The translations under genes were made by a program, and so were the position numbers. A stretch of 64,000 nt of DNA from Rhodococcus sp. 06-235-1A (GTDB taxonomy: Bacteria > Actinomycetota > Actinomycetes > Mycobacteriales > Mycobacteriaceae). The stretch is taken from NCBI RefSeq assembly GCF_002258785.1, contig NZ_NOYI01000012.1, forward strand, positions 372,001 through 436,000, in the 5' to 3' direction. The notes under the pieces were generated by a model. The model did no database searches. It worked only from the letters and a program-made list of their open reading frames with translations, and was not told the DNA's origin. The number at the start of each line of letters is the position of its first letter. Position 1 is the first letter of the stretch. This document shows, in pieces, positions 51,223-60,313 of the stretch.

Positions 51223-51536
51223 GGCTGCAGCACCGATCGCTCGTTCTGGGTGAACATCGTGACTCCGCCGGTCGCGAAGTTGCGCAGATCCTTGCCTGCC
51301 GCCTTCATCTCGGGCGAGGCCAGTCCGGTCTTCAGCGATGCCTCGTCCACGAAGTACAGACTGGCGATCGCGTAATGCGGCGGTGGTGAATCGTCGAGCG
51401 AGTCGAGCGTGCCCCAGGTGAAGTCGATCAGACCGGGGACAGCACGCGCGAGGGGCACGTGCACGTCGGCGTAATGACGATCGAATGCGGCAGGATCCTC
51501 GGGCATTCCGTAGCAGACGGCTACTCGCACGCTCAT
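51219..51536 (-). CDS. EthD-domain protein
   Basis: A 105-residue ferredoxin-like-fold protein with the EthD pattern: VRVAVCYGMPEDPAAFDRHY, then ADVHVPLARAVPGLIDF (H-x-P near the dimer interface) and the FATGGVTMFTQ end. EthD-type proteins are small helpers or isomerases in degradation pathways; the exact role here is unknown. It overlaps paaZ and paaI by 4 bp each, so it is strictly co-translated with phenylacetate genes. Confidence 0.82.
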   Translation of the reverse strand: MSVRVAVCYGMPEDPAAFDRHYADVHVPLARAVPGLIDFTWGTLDSLDDSPPPHYAIASLYFVDEASLKTGLASPEMKAAGKDLRNFATGGVTMFTQNERSVLQP

Positions 51537-53560
51537 GACGCGGCCTCGGGCTTCGCGACGAGAGTGAGCACGTCGTAGGTCGCGACCGGGTCACCGTCCT
51601 GGTTGACGACCACTGCGTCCCAACGCACCTCACCGTAGTCGGCGCTCTGACGGGGTGTGATGAGCTTCGCCGTCAGCGTCACCGTCAGGGAATCCTCGGC
51701 CTTGACGGGCGTCAGGAAGCGGAGGCTGTCGACACCGAAGTTGGCCAGGACGGGGCCCGGTGCCGGGTCCACGAACAACCCTGCGGCGAGCGAGACCACC
51801 AGGTAGCCGTGCGCGACGATGCCGCCGAACAACGGATTGGCCGCTGCCGCTTCGGGATCGGTGTGCGCGTAGAACGTGTCGCCGGTGAATTCCGCGAAAT
51901 GATCGATGTCAGCACGCGTGACCTGTCGGGGCCCACCGATGATGGTGTCGCCCAGTTTCAGTTCGCCCAGATTCTTGCGGAACGGGTGGACGTCGCCGGT
52001 CGTCTGCTTCGCCCCGGCGACCCACTTGTTGCCGATGGCCGTCAGGACGTCCGGGGTTCCCTGAATTGCTGTGCGCTGCATGTGGTGCAGGACGCCGCGG
52101 ATACCGCCGAGTTCTTCACCGCCGCCTGCTCGGCCCGGCCCGCCGTGCACCAAGACCGGCAGGGGCGACCCGTGGCCGGTCGATTCTTTCGCGTCCTCGG
52201 AGTTCAACACCAGGATGCGGCCGTGGTACGGAGCACTGCCCAGGACGATCTCACGCGCGATCGCAGAATCCTTGGTCACGAGAGATGCAACCAAAGAGCC
52301 CTTTCCGCGGGCTACGAGATCGAGCAGGTCTGCAGTGTTGTCGTAGCCGATGACGGTCGATACCGGCCCGAACGCCTCGATCTCGTGCGGTTCGGGTGCG
52401 GTCTTGTCGCCGGCCTTCAGCAGCACCGGTGCCATGAATGCCCCCGCTCGCTGATCCACCGCGTCCGGATCGCCGAAGACCACCGATGCGGACTTGGTCA
52501 GTCCACGAATGGATTTGAGGACCTCGTCGCGCTGATCGATACTGGCGAGTGCACCCATGGTGACCCCCTCGTCGGCCGGATCACCGACGACGACCTTCTC
52601 CAGCTTTGCCTTCAGCGCCTCGATGACGGGCTCGACCGAGTCTTGCGGCACCAGTACACGGCGGATCGCCGTGCACTTCTGACCGGCCTTGGACGTCATC
52701 TCGTTGAAGACATCCTTGACGAAGAGGTCGAACTCTGGATCATCCTGTGCCACATCGGATGCCAATATCGACGCATTGAGAGAATCCGCCTCGGCCGTGA
52801 AGTTCAGTCCTTCGCCCACGACGTTGGGATGCGAGCGCAGGGTCGCAGCGGTATCGGCCGATCCGGTGAACGCCACCGAGTCCTGACCACCGAGGTGGTC
52901 GAGCACGCCGCGCGCACTGCCGCAGAGCAGCTGCACCGAACCCTCGGGGAGCAAGCCCGACTCGATGATCCGTCGGAACACCAGCTCGGTGAGGTACGCA
53001 GTTTGACTGGCGGGCTTGACGATCGACGGCACACCGGCGATGAACGCGGGGGCCAGCTTCTCGAGGAAGCCCCACACTGGAAAGTTGAACGCATTGATCT
53101 GCACGGCGACACCGCGGCGCGAGGTGTAGATGTGCTGACCGAGGAAGGTGCCCTTCTTGCCGAGCTGCTCGATGGCGCCGTCGAGGTAGACCGTCTCGTT
53201 GGGGAGTTCGCGTCGAGCCTTGCTCGCGTAGCTCAGCACGGTGCCGAATCCGCCGTCGATGTCGACGCCGGAATCGCGGGTGGTGGCTCCGGTGTGCCGG
53301 GAGAGTTGGTAGAACTCCTCCTTGCCGGCCATCAGCGTCAGGCCCAACTGCTTGAGCAGGGCTGCACGTTCGTGAAACGTCAGGGCAGCGAGCGCTGGGC
53401 CGCCGACGGTGCGGGCGTAGTCCACCATGCCTGCGACGTCCAGACCGCTGGACGACACCCGAGCGATCTCGCTGCCGTCGACGGCGCTCAGCAGCGGCGC
53501 TCCCTCATCGGTTGCGGAATACCACGTGCCCTGGGCATAGCTTTCCAGAAGTCTGCTCAC
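51533..53560 (-). CDS. paaZ: bifunctional oxepin-CoA hydrolase / aldehyde dehydrogenase PaaZ
   Basis: A 675-residue fusion. The N-terminal aldehyde dehydrogenase domain (1-515) has the NAD-binding INAFNFPVWGFLEKLAPAFI, Glu257 in FTAEADSLNAS and nucleophile Cys296 in KAGQKCTAIRR. The C-terminal domain (about 530-675) is a MaoC-like hydratase (GDTIIGGPRQVTRADIDHFA, GGIVAHGYLVVSLAAGLFVD) that hydrolyses the oxepin-CoA ring. GTG start with GGAGG five bases upstream. The PaaR-type operator at 53575-53588 lies only 15 bp upstream, within the promoter. Confidence 0.93.
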   Translation of the reverse strand: MSRLLESYAQGTWYSATDEGAPLLSAVDGSEIARVSSSGLDVAGMVDYARTVGGPALAALTFHERAALLKQLGLTLMAGKEEFYQLSRHTGATTRDSGVDIDGGFGTVLSYASKARRELPNETVYLDGAIEQLGKKGTFLGQHIYTSRRGVAVQINAFNFPVWGFLEKLAPAFIAGVPSIVKPASQTAYLTELVFRRIIESGLLPEGSVQLLCGSARGVLDHLGGQDSVAFTGSADTAATLRSHPNVVGEGLNFTAEADSLNASILASDVAQDDPEFDLFVKDVFNEMTSKAGQKCTAIRRVLVPQDSVEPVIEALKAKLEKVVVGDPADEGVTMGALASIDQRDEVLKSIRGLTKSASVVFGDPDAVDQRAGAFMAPVLLKAGDKTAPEPHEIEAFGPVSTVIGYDNTADLLDLVARGKGSLVASLVTKDSAIAREIVLGSAPYHGRILVLNSEDAKESTGHGSPLPVLVHGGPGRAGGGEELGGIRGVLHHMQRTAIQGTPDVLTAIGNKWVAGAKQTTGDVHPFRKNLGELKLGDTIIGGPRQVTRADIDHFAEFTGDTFYAHTDPEAAAANPLFGGIVAHGYLVVSLAAGLFVDPAPGPVLANFGVDSLRFLTPVKAEDSLTVTLTAKLITPRQSADYGEVRWDAVVVNQDGDPVATYDVLTLVAKPEAAS

Positions 53561-53574
53561 AACGCCTCCATCTC

Positions 53575-53588
53575 ACCGTACGTTCGGT
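53575..53588. promoter_or_regulatory. PaaR-type operator, site 2 (paaZ)
   Basis: ACCGTACGTTCGGT, followed by CGGTAATTACCA. It is 15 bp upstream of the paaZ start and 49 bp downstream of the regulator's stop, so binding would block the paaZ promoter or early elongation. Confidence 0.75.
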
Positions 53589-53636
53589 CGGTAATTACCA
53601 TCGCCGTCGGACGCCGAGATGTCAAGACTTGTCGTG

Positions 53637-54248
53637 CTACGTGCGGCGCAGGCCGTCGAAGGTCAGGGCCACGACGGCGTCGGCCAATTCCTCGACCGAT
53701 CCGCCGGTGCGCGGGCGATACCACTCGATGAGCGAGTTGACCGTGCCGAACACGAGCTTGGACGTCAGTGCCGGATCCACCCCCGGACGCAGGTCGCCCT
53801 CCTCGGCGGCGGCGACCACGAGCCCGGTGACGAAGGAATCGAATTCGCGTCGACGGGCGAGGGCCCGGCGCTCGACGTCGGTGTTGCCGCGAACGCGCAG
53901 CAGCAGCGTCACGTAGGGCAGTTCCGCACACAGGATGTCCACGCTGCGGCGGACCAGGTATTCGAGTCGGTCGATGTACCGCCCGGTCGTGGCCCGATCC
54001 TCGGTCGTCACCGCGAACAGCGCGTTGAGAGCCCGCGACAGCGCGAGTTCGAGCAACTCGGACTTGCCCGATACATGGTGGTAGATCGAGGACTTGGTGA
54101 TGCCGAGCCGCTTCGCCAGAACTTCCATGCTGGTGCCGTCGTATCCACGGTCGTTGAAGACCTTGACCGCCACGGCCAACAGCGAATCCAGGTCGTATCC
54201 CGGCCGTCCTGGCTGTCCGGTCTTGCGCGGCGCGCGTGCGGTTGTCAT
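53637..54248 (-). CDS. paaR: TetR family regulator, PaaR-like
   Basis: A 203-residue TetR regulator: YDLDSLLAVAVKVFNDRGYD, then TSMEVLAKRLGITKSSIYHH (HTH recognition helix) and VSGKSELLELALSRALNALF. The C-terminal ligand domain is of the type found beside actinobacterial paa genes; phenylacetyl-CoA is the known inducer in such systems. ATG at 54248 is preferred over the GTG at 54254 because of spacing from GAGAAG. Divergent from the thiolase gene and followed by paaZ, with an operator on each side. Confidence 0.82.
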   Translation of the reverse strand: MTTARAPRKTGQPGRPGYDLDSLLAVAVKVFNDRGYDGTSMEVLAKRLGITKSSIYHHVSGKSELLELALSRALNALFAVTTEDRATTGRYIDRLEYLVRRSVDILCAELPYVTLLLRVRGNTDVERRALARRREFDSFVTGLVVAAAEEGDLRPGVDPALTSKLVFGTVNSLIEWYRPRTGGSVEELADAVVALTFDGLRRT

Positions 54249-54311
54249 TGCCACATCTTCTCAGTCGAAGGCCGATTACACAGCACCACGGGCAGCAGAC
54301 CTTGCCAAACG

Positions 54312-54325
54312 ACCGAATGTTCGGT
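54312..54325. promoter_or_regulatory. PaaR-type operator, site 3 (thiolase operon and paaR)
   Basis: ACCGAATGTTCGGT, a perfect palindrome with a TG centre. It lies between divergent paaR (start 54248) and the thiolase (54359), so it can serve both autoregulation and control of the beta-oxidation unit. Confidence 0.75.
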
Positions 54326-54358
54326 TATTAATGACCCAACCGTACGAAGGAGATCCAA

Positions 54359-55558
54359 GTGGGCGAAGTATTTCTCGTTGCCGGTGCACGCGCCCCGCAC
54401 GGACGCTATGGCGGAGCCCTTGCCTCGGTGCGTCCCGACGACCTGGCGGGGATCGTGGTCGCCGAGGCCGTCCGCCGGGCCGGTGTGCCCGTCGATCGGA
54501 TCGACGAGGTGATTCTGGGTGCCGCGAACCAGGCGGGCGAGGACAATCGCGATGTGGCCAGAATGGCGGTTCTGCTCGCAGGACTCCCCCACTCGGTGCC
54601 GGGTTACACCGTCAATCGCCTGTGCGCGAGCGGACTGACGGCAGTGGCGAACGCCGCGAGCACCATTCGCAGCGGCGAGGCCGACATCATCGTCGCCGGT
54701 GGCGTCGAGTCGATGACCCGCGCGCCCTGGGTCATGGCCAAGCCGGGAACCGCGTGGGCCAAGCCGGGCGAAATCTTCGACACCTCCCTAGGCTGGCGAT
54801 TCACCAATCCGACCTTCGCAGCCCACGACGCGGGGATCGATCCCAAGATCACCCTGTCGATGGGCGAAACCGCCGAGGAGGTCGCGCTCAGCGAGGGCAT
54901 CACCCGCGAGGAGTCCGACGCCTTCGCCTACCGCAGTCAGCAGCGTGCCATCGCCGCGCAGGACGCCGGACGCTTCGCCGACGAGATCGTGCCCGTCACG
55001 ACCAAGAACGGCGAGGTCACCGAGGACGAGACACCACGGCGCGGAACCACTGTGGAGAAGCTCGGCACCCTGAAGACCGTGTTTCGCAAGGACGGCATCG
55101 TCACCGCAGGCACCTCGTCGCCGTTCACCGACGGTGCGTCGGCATTGGTGGTGGCATCGGAGGAAGCCGTGAACAAGTACGGCCTCGAGGTTCGCGGACG
55201 CATCGTCACCAGCGCAAGTGCCGGTATCGCACCGCACATCATGGGGCTCGGGCCGGTGCCCTCCACACAGAAGGCACTCGCTCGCGCCGGTTGGTCGGTC
55301 GAGGACCTCGGTGCCGTCGAACTCAACGAGGCTTTCGCGGCGCAGTCGCTCGGCGTCATCCGCCAGCTGAAGCTCGATGAGAACATCGTCAATGCCGACG
55401 GCGGGGCCATCGCCCTCGGTCACCCTCTCGGCTCGTCAGGTGCTCGAATTCTGTTGACGCTGTTGGGCCGGATGGAACGCGAGAAGGCGTCCCGCGGGCT
55501 CGCGACGCTGTGTGTCGGCGTCGGACAGGGTGTATCGATGCTGATCGAGGCACCGTGA
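54359..55558 (+). CDS. paaJ: thiolase, 3-oxoadipyl-CoA / 3-oxo-5,6-dehydrosuberyl-CoA type
   Basis: A 399-residue thiolase. The acyl-accepting Cys is in NRLCASGLTAVANAAS (about 90), the GGVESMTRAPWVMAKPG loop follows, and the C-terminal NEAFAAQSLGVIRQ and ALGHPLGSSGARILLTLL carry the catalytic His; the terminal Cys is in LATLCVGVGQG. By context it cleaves 3-oxoacyl-CoA intermediates of phenylacetate breakdown to acetyl-CoA and succinyl-CoA. GTG start with AAGGAG seven bases upstream. Overlaps the next gene by 4 bp. Confidence 0.88.
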   Translation: MGEVFLVAGARAPHGRYGGALASVRPDDLAGIVVAEAVRRAGVPVDRIDEVILGAANQAGEDNRDVARMAVLLAGLPHSVPGYTVNRLCASGLTAVANAASTIRSGEADIIVAGGVESMTRAPWVMAKPGTAWAKPGEIFDTSLGWRFTNPTFAAHDAGIDPKITLSMGETAEEVALSEGITREESDAFAYRSQQRAIAAQDAGRFADEIVPVTTKNGEVTEDETPRRGTTVEKLGTLKTVFRKDGIVTAGTSSPFTDGASALVVASEEAVNKYGLEVRGRIVTSASAGIAPHIMGLGPVPSTQKALARAGWSVEDLGAVELNEAFAAQSLGVIRQLKLDENIVNADGGAIALGHPLGSSGARILLTLLGRMEREKASRGLATLCVGVGQGVSMLIEAP

Positions 55559-56277
55559 ACACGCTCATCGTCGAAGAACTGACGGACCGCGTTGTCGTCA
55601 CCCTGAGTCGCGAGAAGCAACGCAACGCAATTGATTCCGAGATGATCGGTGAGCTTCACGAGGTGTGCGCGCTCGTGGAGCAGGATCCGAGAATCGTCAT
55701 CCTGACCGGCGCGGGCGAGCACTTCGCCGGCGGTGCCGACATCAACCAGCTGCGGGCCCGCACCCGCGACGACGCATTGCGCGGCATCAACCGAAACCTG
55801 TTCGACCGCATCGCGGAACTCCCGTTGCCGACGATCGCCGCGGTCCGCGGCTACGCCCTCGGTGGTGGGGCCGAGCTGTCCTACGCCTGCGACATCCGGA
55901 TCGCGTCGTCGACTGCCGTGTTCGGTAATCCCGAACCGGGGCTGGGCATCATGGCTGCCGCCGGGGCCACCTACCGGTTACCGACGCTGGTGGGAGTGTC
56001 CGTCGCGAAGCAGGTACTCCTCGGTGGCCGGACGCTCGACGCAGAGGTGGCACTCCGCTCCGGCCTGGTGCTGGACGTCGTCGACGAGCCCTTGGCCGCA
56101 GCGCATTCCCTCGCGGATCGCATTGCCAAGCAAGCACCTTTAGCACTGAAGCTCACCAAGAAGATCCTCGATGCGCCCGGTTCACACCCGTGGGCCGACG
56201 ACATCGCGCAGGCCGTGCTGTTCGAGACCGAAGACAAACAACGCCGGATGACGGCATTTCTGGAGAAGAAAAAATGA
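55555..56277 (+). CDS. paaF: enoyl-CoA hydratase PaaF-like
   Basis: A 240-residue crotonase. Oxyanion-hole motifs are EHFAGGADINQLRA and RGYALGGGAELSYACDIRIA, and the catalytic glutamates fall in GYALGGGAELS and FGNPEPGLGIM. It hydrates the 2,3-dehydroadipyl-CoA intermediate. GTG start at 55555 overlaps the thiolase stop (GTGA) and its own stop overlaps the next ATG. An upstream start within the thiolase is excluded by composition. Assigned as PaaF rather than PaaG by order; the next crotonase (57122) is the other. Confidence 0.85.
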   Translation: MNTLIVEELTDRVVVTLSREKQRNAIDSEMIGELHEVCALVEQDPRIVILTGAGEHFAGGADINQLRARTRDDALRGINRNLFDRIAELPLPTIAAVRGYALGGGAELSYACDIRIASSTAVFGNPEPGLGIMAAAGATYRLPTLVGVSVAKQVLLGGRTLDAEVALRSGLVLDVVDEPLAAAHSLADRIAKQAPLALKLTKKILDAPGSHPWADDIAQAVLFETEDKQRRMTAFLEKKK

Positions 56278-57125
56278 CCGCTCCCGTGAAAGTAGCTGTT
56301 GTCGGCGGAGGCCGGATGGGCGCGGGGATCGCGCAGGTCTTCGCAGCCCTCGGATCCACCGTCGTCATCGCCGAAGCAGCCGACCAACAAGCAGCCCTCG
56401 GCCGAGTCTCGACCGGACTCGACCGGGCGCACGAGCGCGGCAAACTCAGCGAGGATCCCGCTGCGATTCTCGCCCAGGTCTCCACCGTCGCCGGGCCCGC
56501 GGATCTCCCGGCCGAACTCGACCTGATCGTCGAAGCCGTTCCCGAGATCCCGTCGCTCAAGGTCGAGGTGCTTGCTCTCGTCGACAAGATCGCCGGGCCC
56601 CAGACCGTCATCGCGTCGAACACGAGCTCGATCTCCATCGCCGAACTCGGTGCGGCACTGTCCGATCCGAGCCGCTTCATCGGGATGCACTTCTTCAACC
56701 CGGTTCCGGCGTCGACTCTCGTCGAGATCGTGCGCGCTCCCGCTACCTCCGCCGACGTGGTGGAGCGGGTACAGCAGTGGGTGTCGCTCCTGGGCAAGAC
56801 CGAGGTGCTCGTCAACGACTCCCCCGGCTTTGCGACGTCGCGTCTCGGCGTCTGCCTGGGGCTCGAGGCCATTCGGATGTTGGAGGAAGGCGTCGCGGAC
56901 GCCGAATCCATCGATCGAGCAATGGAACTCGGCTACAAGCATCCGATGGGTCCGCTGCGGTCGACCGACCTCGTCGGCTTGGACGTTCGGCTCGCGATCG
57001 CAGAACACCTGGCGTCGACCCTCGGCGACAGGTTCACACCCCCGCAGTTGTTGCGAGACATGGTTGCTCGCGGCGACATCGGACGCAAGTCCGGTCGCGG
57101 CTTTCACGATTGGACGAACGCATGA
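56274..57125 (+). CDS. paaH: 3-hydroxyacyl-CoA dehydrogenase PaaH-like
   Basis: A 283-residue NAD-dependent dehydrogenase. Rossmann motif VAVVGGGRMGAGIAQVFAAL, the SNTSSISIAELGAAL segment with the catalytic region GMHFFNPVPASTLVEIV (His-Glu pair) and the C-terminal ELGYKHPMGPLRSTDLVGLD domain are standard. It oxidises 3-hydroxyadipyl-CoA. ATG at 56274 overlaps the hydratase stop (ATGA), and its stop overlaps paaG. Length is typical for a single-function enzyme, shorter than the two-unit PaaH of E. coli. Confidence 0.9.
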   Translation: MTAPVKVAVVGGGRMGAGIAQVFAALGSTVVIAEAADQQAALGRVSTGLDRAHERGKLSEDPAAILAQVSTVAGPADLPAELDLIVEAVPEIPSLKVEVLALVDKIAGPQTVIASNTSSISIAELGAALSDPSRFIGMHFFNPVPASTLVEIVRAPATSADVVERVQQWVSLLGKTEVLVNDSPGFATSRLGVCLGLEAIRMLEEGVADAESIDRAMELGYKHPMGPLRSTDLVGLDVRLAIAEHLASTLGDRFTPPQLLRDMVARGDIGRKSGRGFHDWTNA

Positions 57126-57892
57126 CGGTACGGTTCGACATCACCGACGGCCTGGCGACCATCACCCTCGCGCGTTCCGAGGCACACAACGCGCTCGACG
57201 TCGCGACGAAGGTCGCGCTTGCGGAGGCCGTCCAGAGCGCCGCTGCACCCGAGGTGCGCGCGGTGCTCATCACCGCAGAGGGCAAGAACTTCTGCGTCGG
57301 CCAGGATCTGGGTGAGCACGTCACCGTGCTCGAGGCCGATCCGGCCACGGCGATGGACACCGTCGGTGAGCACTACAACCCGGTCATCCGAGGGCTCGCA
57401 GCGCTCGAGGTGCCGATCGTCGTGGCCATCCCCGGCGCGTGCGTCGGCGCGGGTCTCGGAATCGCTCTGGCCGGAGACATCCGGGTTGCCGGCACCAAGT
57501 CGTCGTTCGCCACTGCGTTCACCGGCATCGGCCTGGCCAGTGACTCAGGATTGAGCTACTCACTGGTAGAGGCACTGGGATCGAGCCGGGCCGCCGGTCT
57601 GATGCTGCTCGGAGACAGGGTCACCGCCGCACAGGCACTCGACTGGGGCCTGGTGCATCGCGTCGTCGACGACGCCGACGTTCTCGAGACCGCCCGCACG
57701 CTGGCCACGACGCTCGCAGCTGGTCCCACCCAGGCGTACCGACAGGTGAAATCGCTGACCAGAAAGCCCGGACTCTCCGACGCCCTGGACCGCGAGGCGC
57801 AGGCGCAGACCGCTCTGGGACAGACCGCCGACCACAAAGCCGCCGTCGATGCCTTCCTGAACAAGACGAGAGCCTCCTTCGTCGGCATGTGA
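57122..57892 (+). CDS. paaG: ring-1,2-epoxyphenylacetyl-CoA isomerase PaaG-like
   Basis: A 256-residue crotonase. VLITAEGKNFCVGQDLGEH is the first oxyanion region; PGACVGAGLGIALAGDIRVA and FTGIGLASDSGLSYSLVEAL follow, where Asp replaces the hydratase glutamate as in PaaG (D in ASDSG). It converts ring-1,2-epoxyphenylacetyl-CoA to the oxepin. The C-terminus has the PTQAYRQVKSLTRK helix. ATGA overlap with paaH. A 91-bp mosaic repeat begins over its stop codon. Confidence 0.87.
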   Translation: MTVRFDITDGLATITLARSEAHNALDVATKVALAEAVQSAAAPEVRAVLITAEGKNFCVGQDLGEHVTVLEADPATAMDTVGEHYNPVIRGLAALEVPIVVAIPGACVGAGLGIALAGDIRVAGTKSSFATAFTGIGLASDSGLSYSLVEALGSSRAAGLMLLGDRVTAAQALDWGLVHRVVDDADVLETARTLATTLAAGPTQAYRQVKSLTRKPGLSDALDREAQAQTALGQTADHKAAVDAFLNKTRASFVGM

Positions 57893-57978
57893 GCGGGAGT
57901 GGAGCCTGCGGAACGACCCATGTGAACAGAAACTCGACCCCTGCTACGAGGTTTCGCGCACCTGCGGCGAAGCCGCTC
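57888..57978 (+). repeat. 91-bp mosaic repeat in the paaG-paaA intergenic region
   Basis: Same length and same terminal sequences as the element at 36938-37028, but its two internal modules come in the opposite order: the 23-mer (57896-57918, inverted) first, then AAACTCGACCC...CTACGA (57929-57948). It overlaps the paaG stop codon and ends 38 bp before the PaaR-type operator at 58016. Together they suggest a small repeat family built from exchangeable modules. Confidence 0.7.
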
Positions 57979-58015
57979 TTGTGCCAGGGGTCACTTCGAT
58001 GCATACTGGTTACCA

Positions 58016-58029
58016 ACCGATCATTCGGT
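58016..58029. promoter_or_regulatory. PaaR-type operator, site 4 (paaABCDEK)
   Basis: ACCGATCATTCGGT, 17 bp upstream of the paaA start. It would govern a separate promoter for the oxygenase genes although the preceding operon lies only 150 bp upstream. Confidence 0.75.
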
Positions 58030-58045
58030 AATGAAAGTAGGACTG

Positions 58046-58993
58046 ATGACCACGTCAAACACCCTGTCCGACGAGACGCTGCAGGACGGGTTCGACGACA
58101 CCGTTGCCCGTGAGCAGCGCGTCGAGCCTCGCGACTGGATGCCGGACGGCTACCGCAAGTCGCTCATCCGCCAGATCGCCCAGCACGCACACTCCGAGAT
58201 CATCGGCATGCAGCCGGAGGGCAACTGGCTCACCCGCGCACCGTCACTGCGCCGCAAAGCGATCCTGATGGCCAAGGTCCAGGACGAAGCCGGCCACGGC
58301 CTCTACCTGTACTCCGCCGCGGAGACGCTCGGGGCAGACCGCGCCGACCTGACGGTCAAACTCATCGAGGGCAAGCAGAAGTACTCGTCGATCTTCAACT
58401 ACCCCACCCTGACGTACGCCGACGTGGGCACCATCGGCTGGCTCGTCGACGGTGCAGCGATCTGCAACCAGGTTCCCTTGTGCCGCAGCAGCTTCGGCCC
58501 GTACGCACGCGCGATGATCCGCGTCTGCAAGGAAGAATCCTTCCACCAGCGCCAGGGCTACGAGTTGCTCGCGACGATGATGCGCGGCACCGACGAACAG
58601 CGCGCCATGGTTCAGGAATCCGTCAACCGCTGGTGGTGGCCCGCACTGATGATGTTCGGCCCGCCGGACGACGAGTCCCCCAACACCGAGCAGTCCATGA
58701 AGTGGGGCATCAAGCGCCACACCAACGACGAACTGCGCCAACGCTTCGTGGACATGTCCATCCCGCAGGCGAAGGCCCTGGGCGTCACGTTCCCCGACCC
58801 GGACCTGAAGTGGAACGAGGAGCGCAAGTCGCACGACTTCGGCGAGCCCGACTGGTCCGAGTTCATGCAGGTCATCAAGGGCAACGGAGCCTCCAACGTC
58901 GAGCGCATCGCGAACCGTCGAGCAGCCCACGACGGCGGAGCCTGGGTCCGCGAGGCCGCGACCGCATTTGCCGAAAGGAACGCAGCATCATGA
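58046..58993 (+). CDS. paaA: phenylacetyl-CoA epoxidase catalytic subunit PaaA
   Basis: A 315-residue diiron oxygenase subunit that adds one oxygen of O2 across the ring of phenylacetyl-CoA. Ferritin-like helices carry the iron ligands in [20 protein letters not shown] and [18 protein letters not shown] (E-x2-H patterns). Conserved [20 protein letters not shown] and [20 protein letters not shown] match the family, and the length is normal. ATG at 58046 is preferred over 58031. Its stop overlaps the paaB start (ATGA). Confidence 0.95.
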   Translation: MTTSNTLSDETLQDGFDDTVAREQRVEPRDWMPDGYRKSLIRQIAQHAHSEIIGMQPEGNWLTRAPSLRRKAILMAKVQDEAGHGLYLYSAAETLGADRADLTVKLIEGKQKYSSIFNYPTLTYADVGTIGWLVDGAAICNQVPLCRSSFGPYARAMIRVCKEESFHQRQGYELLATMMRGTDEQRAMVQESVNRWWWPALMMFGPPDDESPNTEQSMKWGIKRHTNDELRQRFVDMSIPQAKALGVTFPDPDLKWNEERKSHDFGEPDWSEFMQVIKGNGASNVERIANRRAAHDGGAWVREAATAFAERNAAS

Positions 58994-59367
58994 GGAGCCA
59001 AGAAAAGTACCCGAGCACCGCAGAGGGCGGCCACGGCGCAGTACCCACCGAGGGTGTTCCGGTCGAGCCGAAAAGAGAAGCGGTCAAGGCCGACTGGCCG
59101 TTGTACGAGGTGTTCCTACGCGGCAAGCGCGGCCTGAACCACGTACACGTCGGATCACTCCACGCTGCCGACGACCACATGGCCCTACGTCACGCTCGCG
59201 ACGTTTACACCCGCCGCAACGAAGGCGTCAGCATCTGGGTGGTTCCGTCCAACTCGATCGTCGCATCGTCGCCGTCGGAGAAGGATCCGTTCTTCGCGCC
59301 GAGTGGCGACAAGGTGTACCGCCACCCGACGTTCTACGAGATCCCCGACAACGTCCCCCACATGTGA
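58990..59367 (+). CDS. paaB: phenylacetyl-CoA epoxidase subunit PaaB
   Basis: A 125-residue small subunit. After a non-conserved N-terminus (about 30 residues, longer than the roughly 95-residue E. coli protein) comes the family core: [20 protein letters not shown], then [20 protein letters not shown] and [20 protein letters not shown]. It bridges PaaAC dimers in the epoxidase. ATG at 58990 overlaps paaA. Confidence 0.93.
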   Translation: MRSQEKYPSTAEGGHGAVPTEGVPVEPKREAVKADWPLYEVFLRGKRGLNHVHVGSLHAADDHMALRHARDVYTRRNEGVSIWVVPSNSIVASSPSEKDPFFAPSGDKVYRHPTFYEIPDNVPHM

Positions 59368-59395
59368 GACCCATACTTCAAGAGGACAAGCACTC

Positions 59396-60313
59396 ATGAC
59401 CGATCACGACAGCGCCTACGAGGGCCTCGTCGACGAGGACTCGCACGGGCAGTGGGCATTCGGGACGAGTTTCGACGATCCGCTCGCCGGAGTCGATACC
59501 ACCGTTCCCGACGACGTCGACCTGACAGCTCTTGCCGCATACTGCCTCATGCTCGGTGATGATGCGCTGATCAGCTCGCAGCGCCTCGCCGAGTGGAGCA
59601 CCCGCGCACCGGAACTCGAAGAAGAAGTGGCGCTGGCGAATGTCGGCCTCGATCTCCTCGGCCAGGCCCGGCTACTGCTGGCCCGCGCCGCAAAAGCCGA
59701 TCCGACGGTGGTGCCGTTCATCTCGGATACCTCCCCCGCACCGGCCGAGGATGCGCTGGCGTTCTTCCGCGACGACGCCGACTTCCGCAACGTACGACTC
59801 ACCGAGCTCGACAACGGTGATTTCGCCAAAACTCAGGTGCGCCTGCTCGTGTTCTCGACGTGGCGGCTGGCCGTCTTCACTCGCCTGCAGGATTCCCGCG
59901 ATCCAGTTCTCGCCGCGGTTGCGAACAAGGGCGTCAAAGAGCTGACCTATCACCGTGATTACGCGGCCCGCTGGGTCGTCACTCTGGGCTGCGGAACGGA
60001 CGAATCGAAGCGACGCGTCCGTGACGCCGTGACGCGGATCTGGCCGTACGTCTCCGAGCTGTTTCACCCCACGGACGAGGAGATCGCACTGGCTGGGGTC
60101 GGTGTCGCCGTCGACCCACGCGAGGTTCGCGAAGAGTTCGATTCCGTTCTGGCGCAGGTACTTCACGCCGCAGAGCTGGATGCCCCCGAGGGCAAGTCCG
60201 TGGGCACCATCGGCGGCCGCGGTGGTCGACGCGGAATTCACACCGAGGCGTTCGGGCCGCTGATCGCCGAGATGCAGGTCGTGGCGAGAGCGCATCCGGA
60301 GGGAGTCTGGTGA
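59396..60313 (+). CDS. paaC: phenylacetyl-CoA epoxidase structural subunit PaaC
   Basis: A 305-residue ferritin-like partner of PaaA. The core begins LTALAAYCLMLGDDALISSQ, LAEWSTRAPELEEEVALANV and GLDLLGQARLLLARAA; VKELTYHRDYAARWVVTLGC matches the family, and the protein ends in a GGRGGRRGIHTEAFGPLIAE block. An acidic N-terminal extension of about 45 residues precedes the core. PaaC stabilises PaaA but lacks a full iron site. It is 28 bp downstream of paaB and overlaps paaD by 4 bp. Confidence 0.93.
   Translation: MTDHDSAYEGLVDEDSHGQWAFGTSFDDPLAGVDTTVPDDVDLTALAAYCLMLGDDALISSQRLAEWSTRAPELEEEVALANVGLDLLGQARLLLARAAKADPTVVPFISDTSPAPAEDALAFFRDDADFRNVRLTELDNGDFAKTQVRLLVFSTWRLAVFTRLQDSRDPVLAAVANKGVKELTYHRDYAARWVVTLGCGTDESKRRVRDAVTRIWPYVSELFHPTDEEIALAGVGVAVDPREVREEFDSVLAQVLHAAELDAPEGKSVGTIGGRGGRRGIHTEAFGPLIAEMQVVARAHPEGVW

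Noticed and set aside
51809-53731. 640-codon plus-strand frame
   Set aside because: Antisense to paaZ, which has catalytic residues in place; the frame extends through the paaZ promoter operator.
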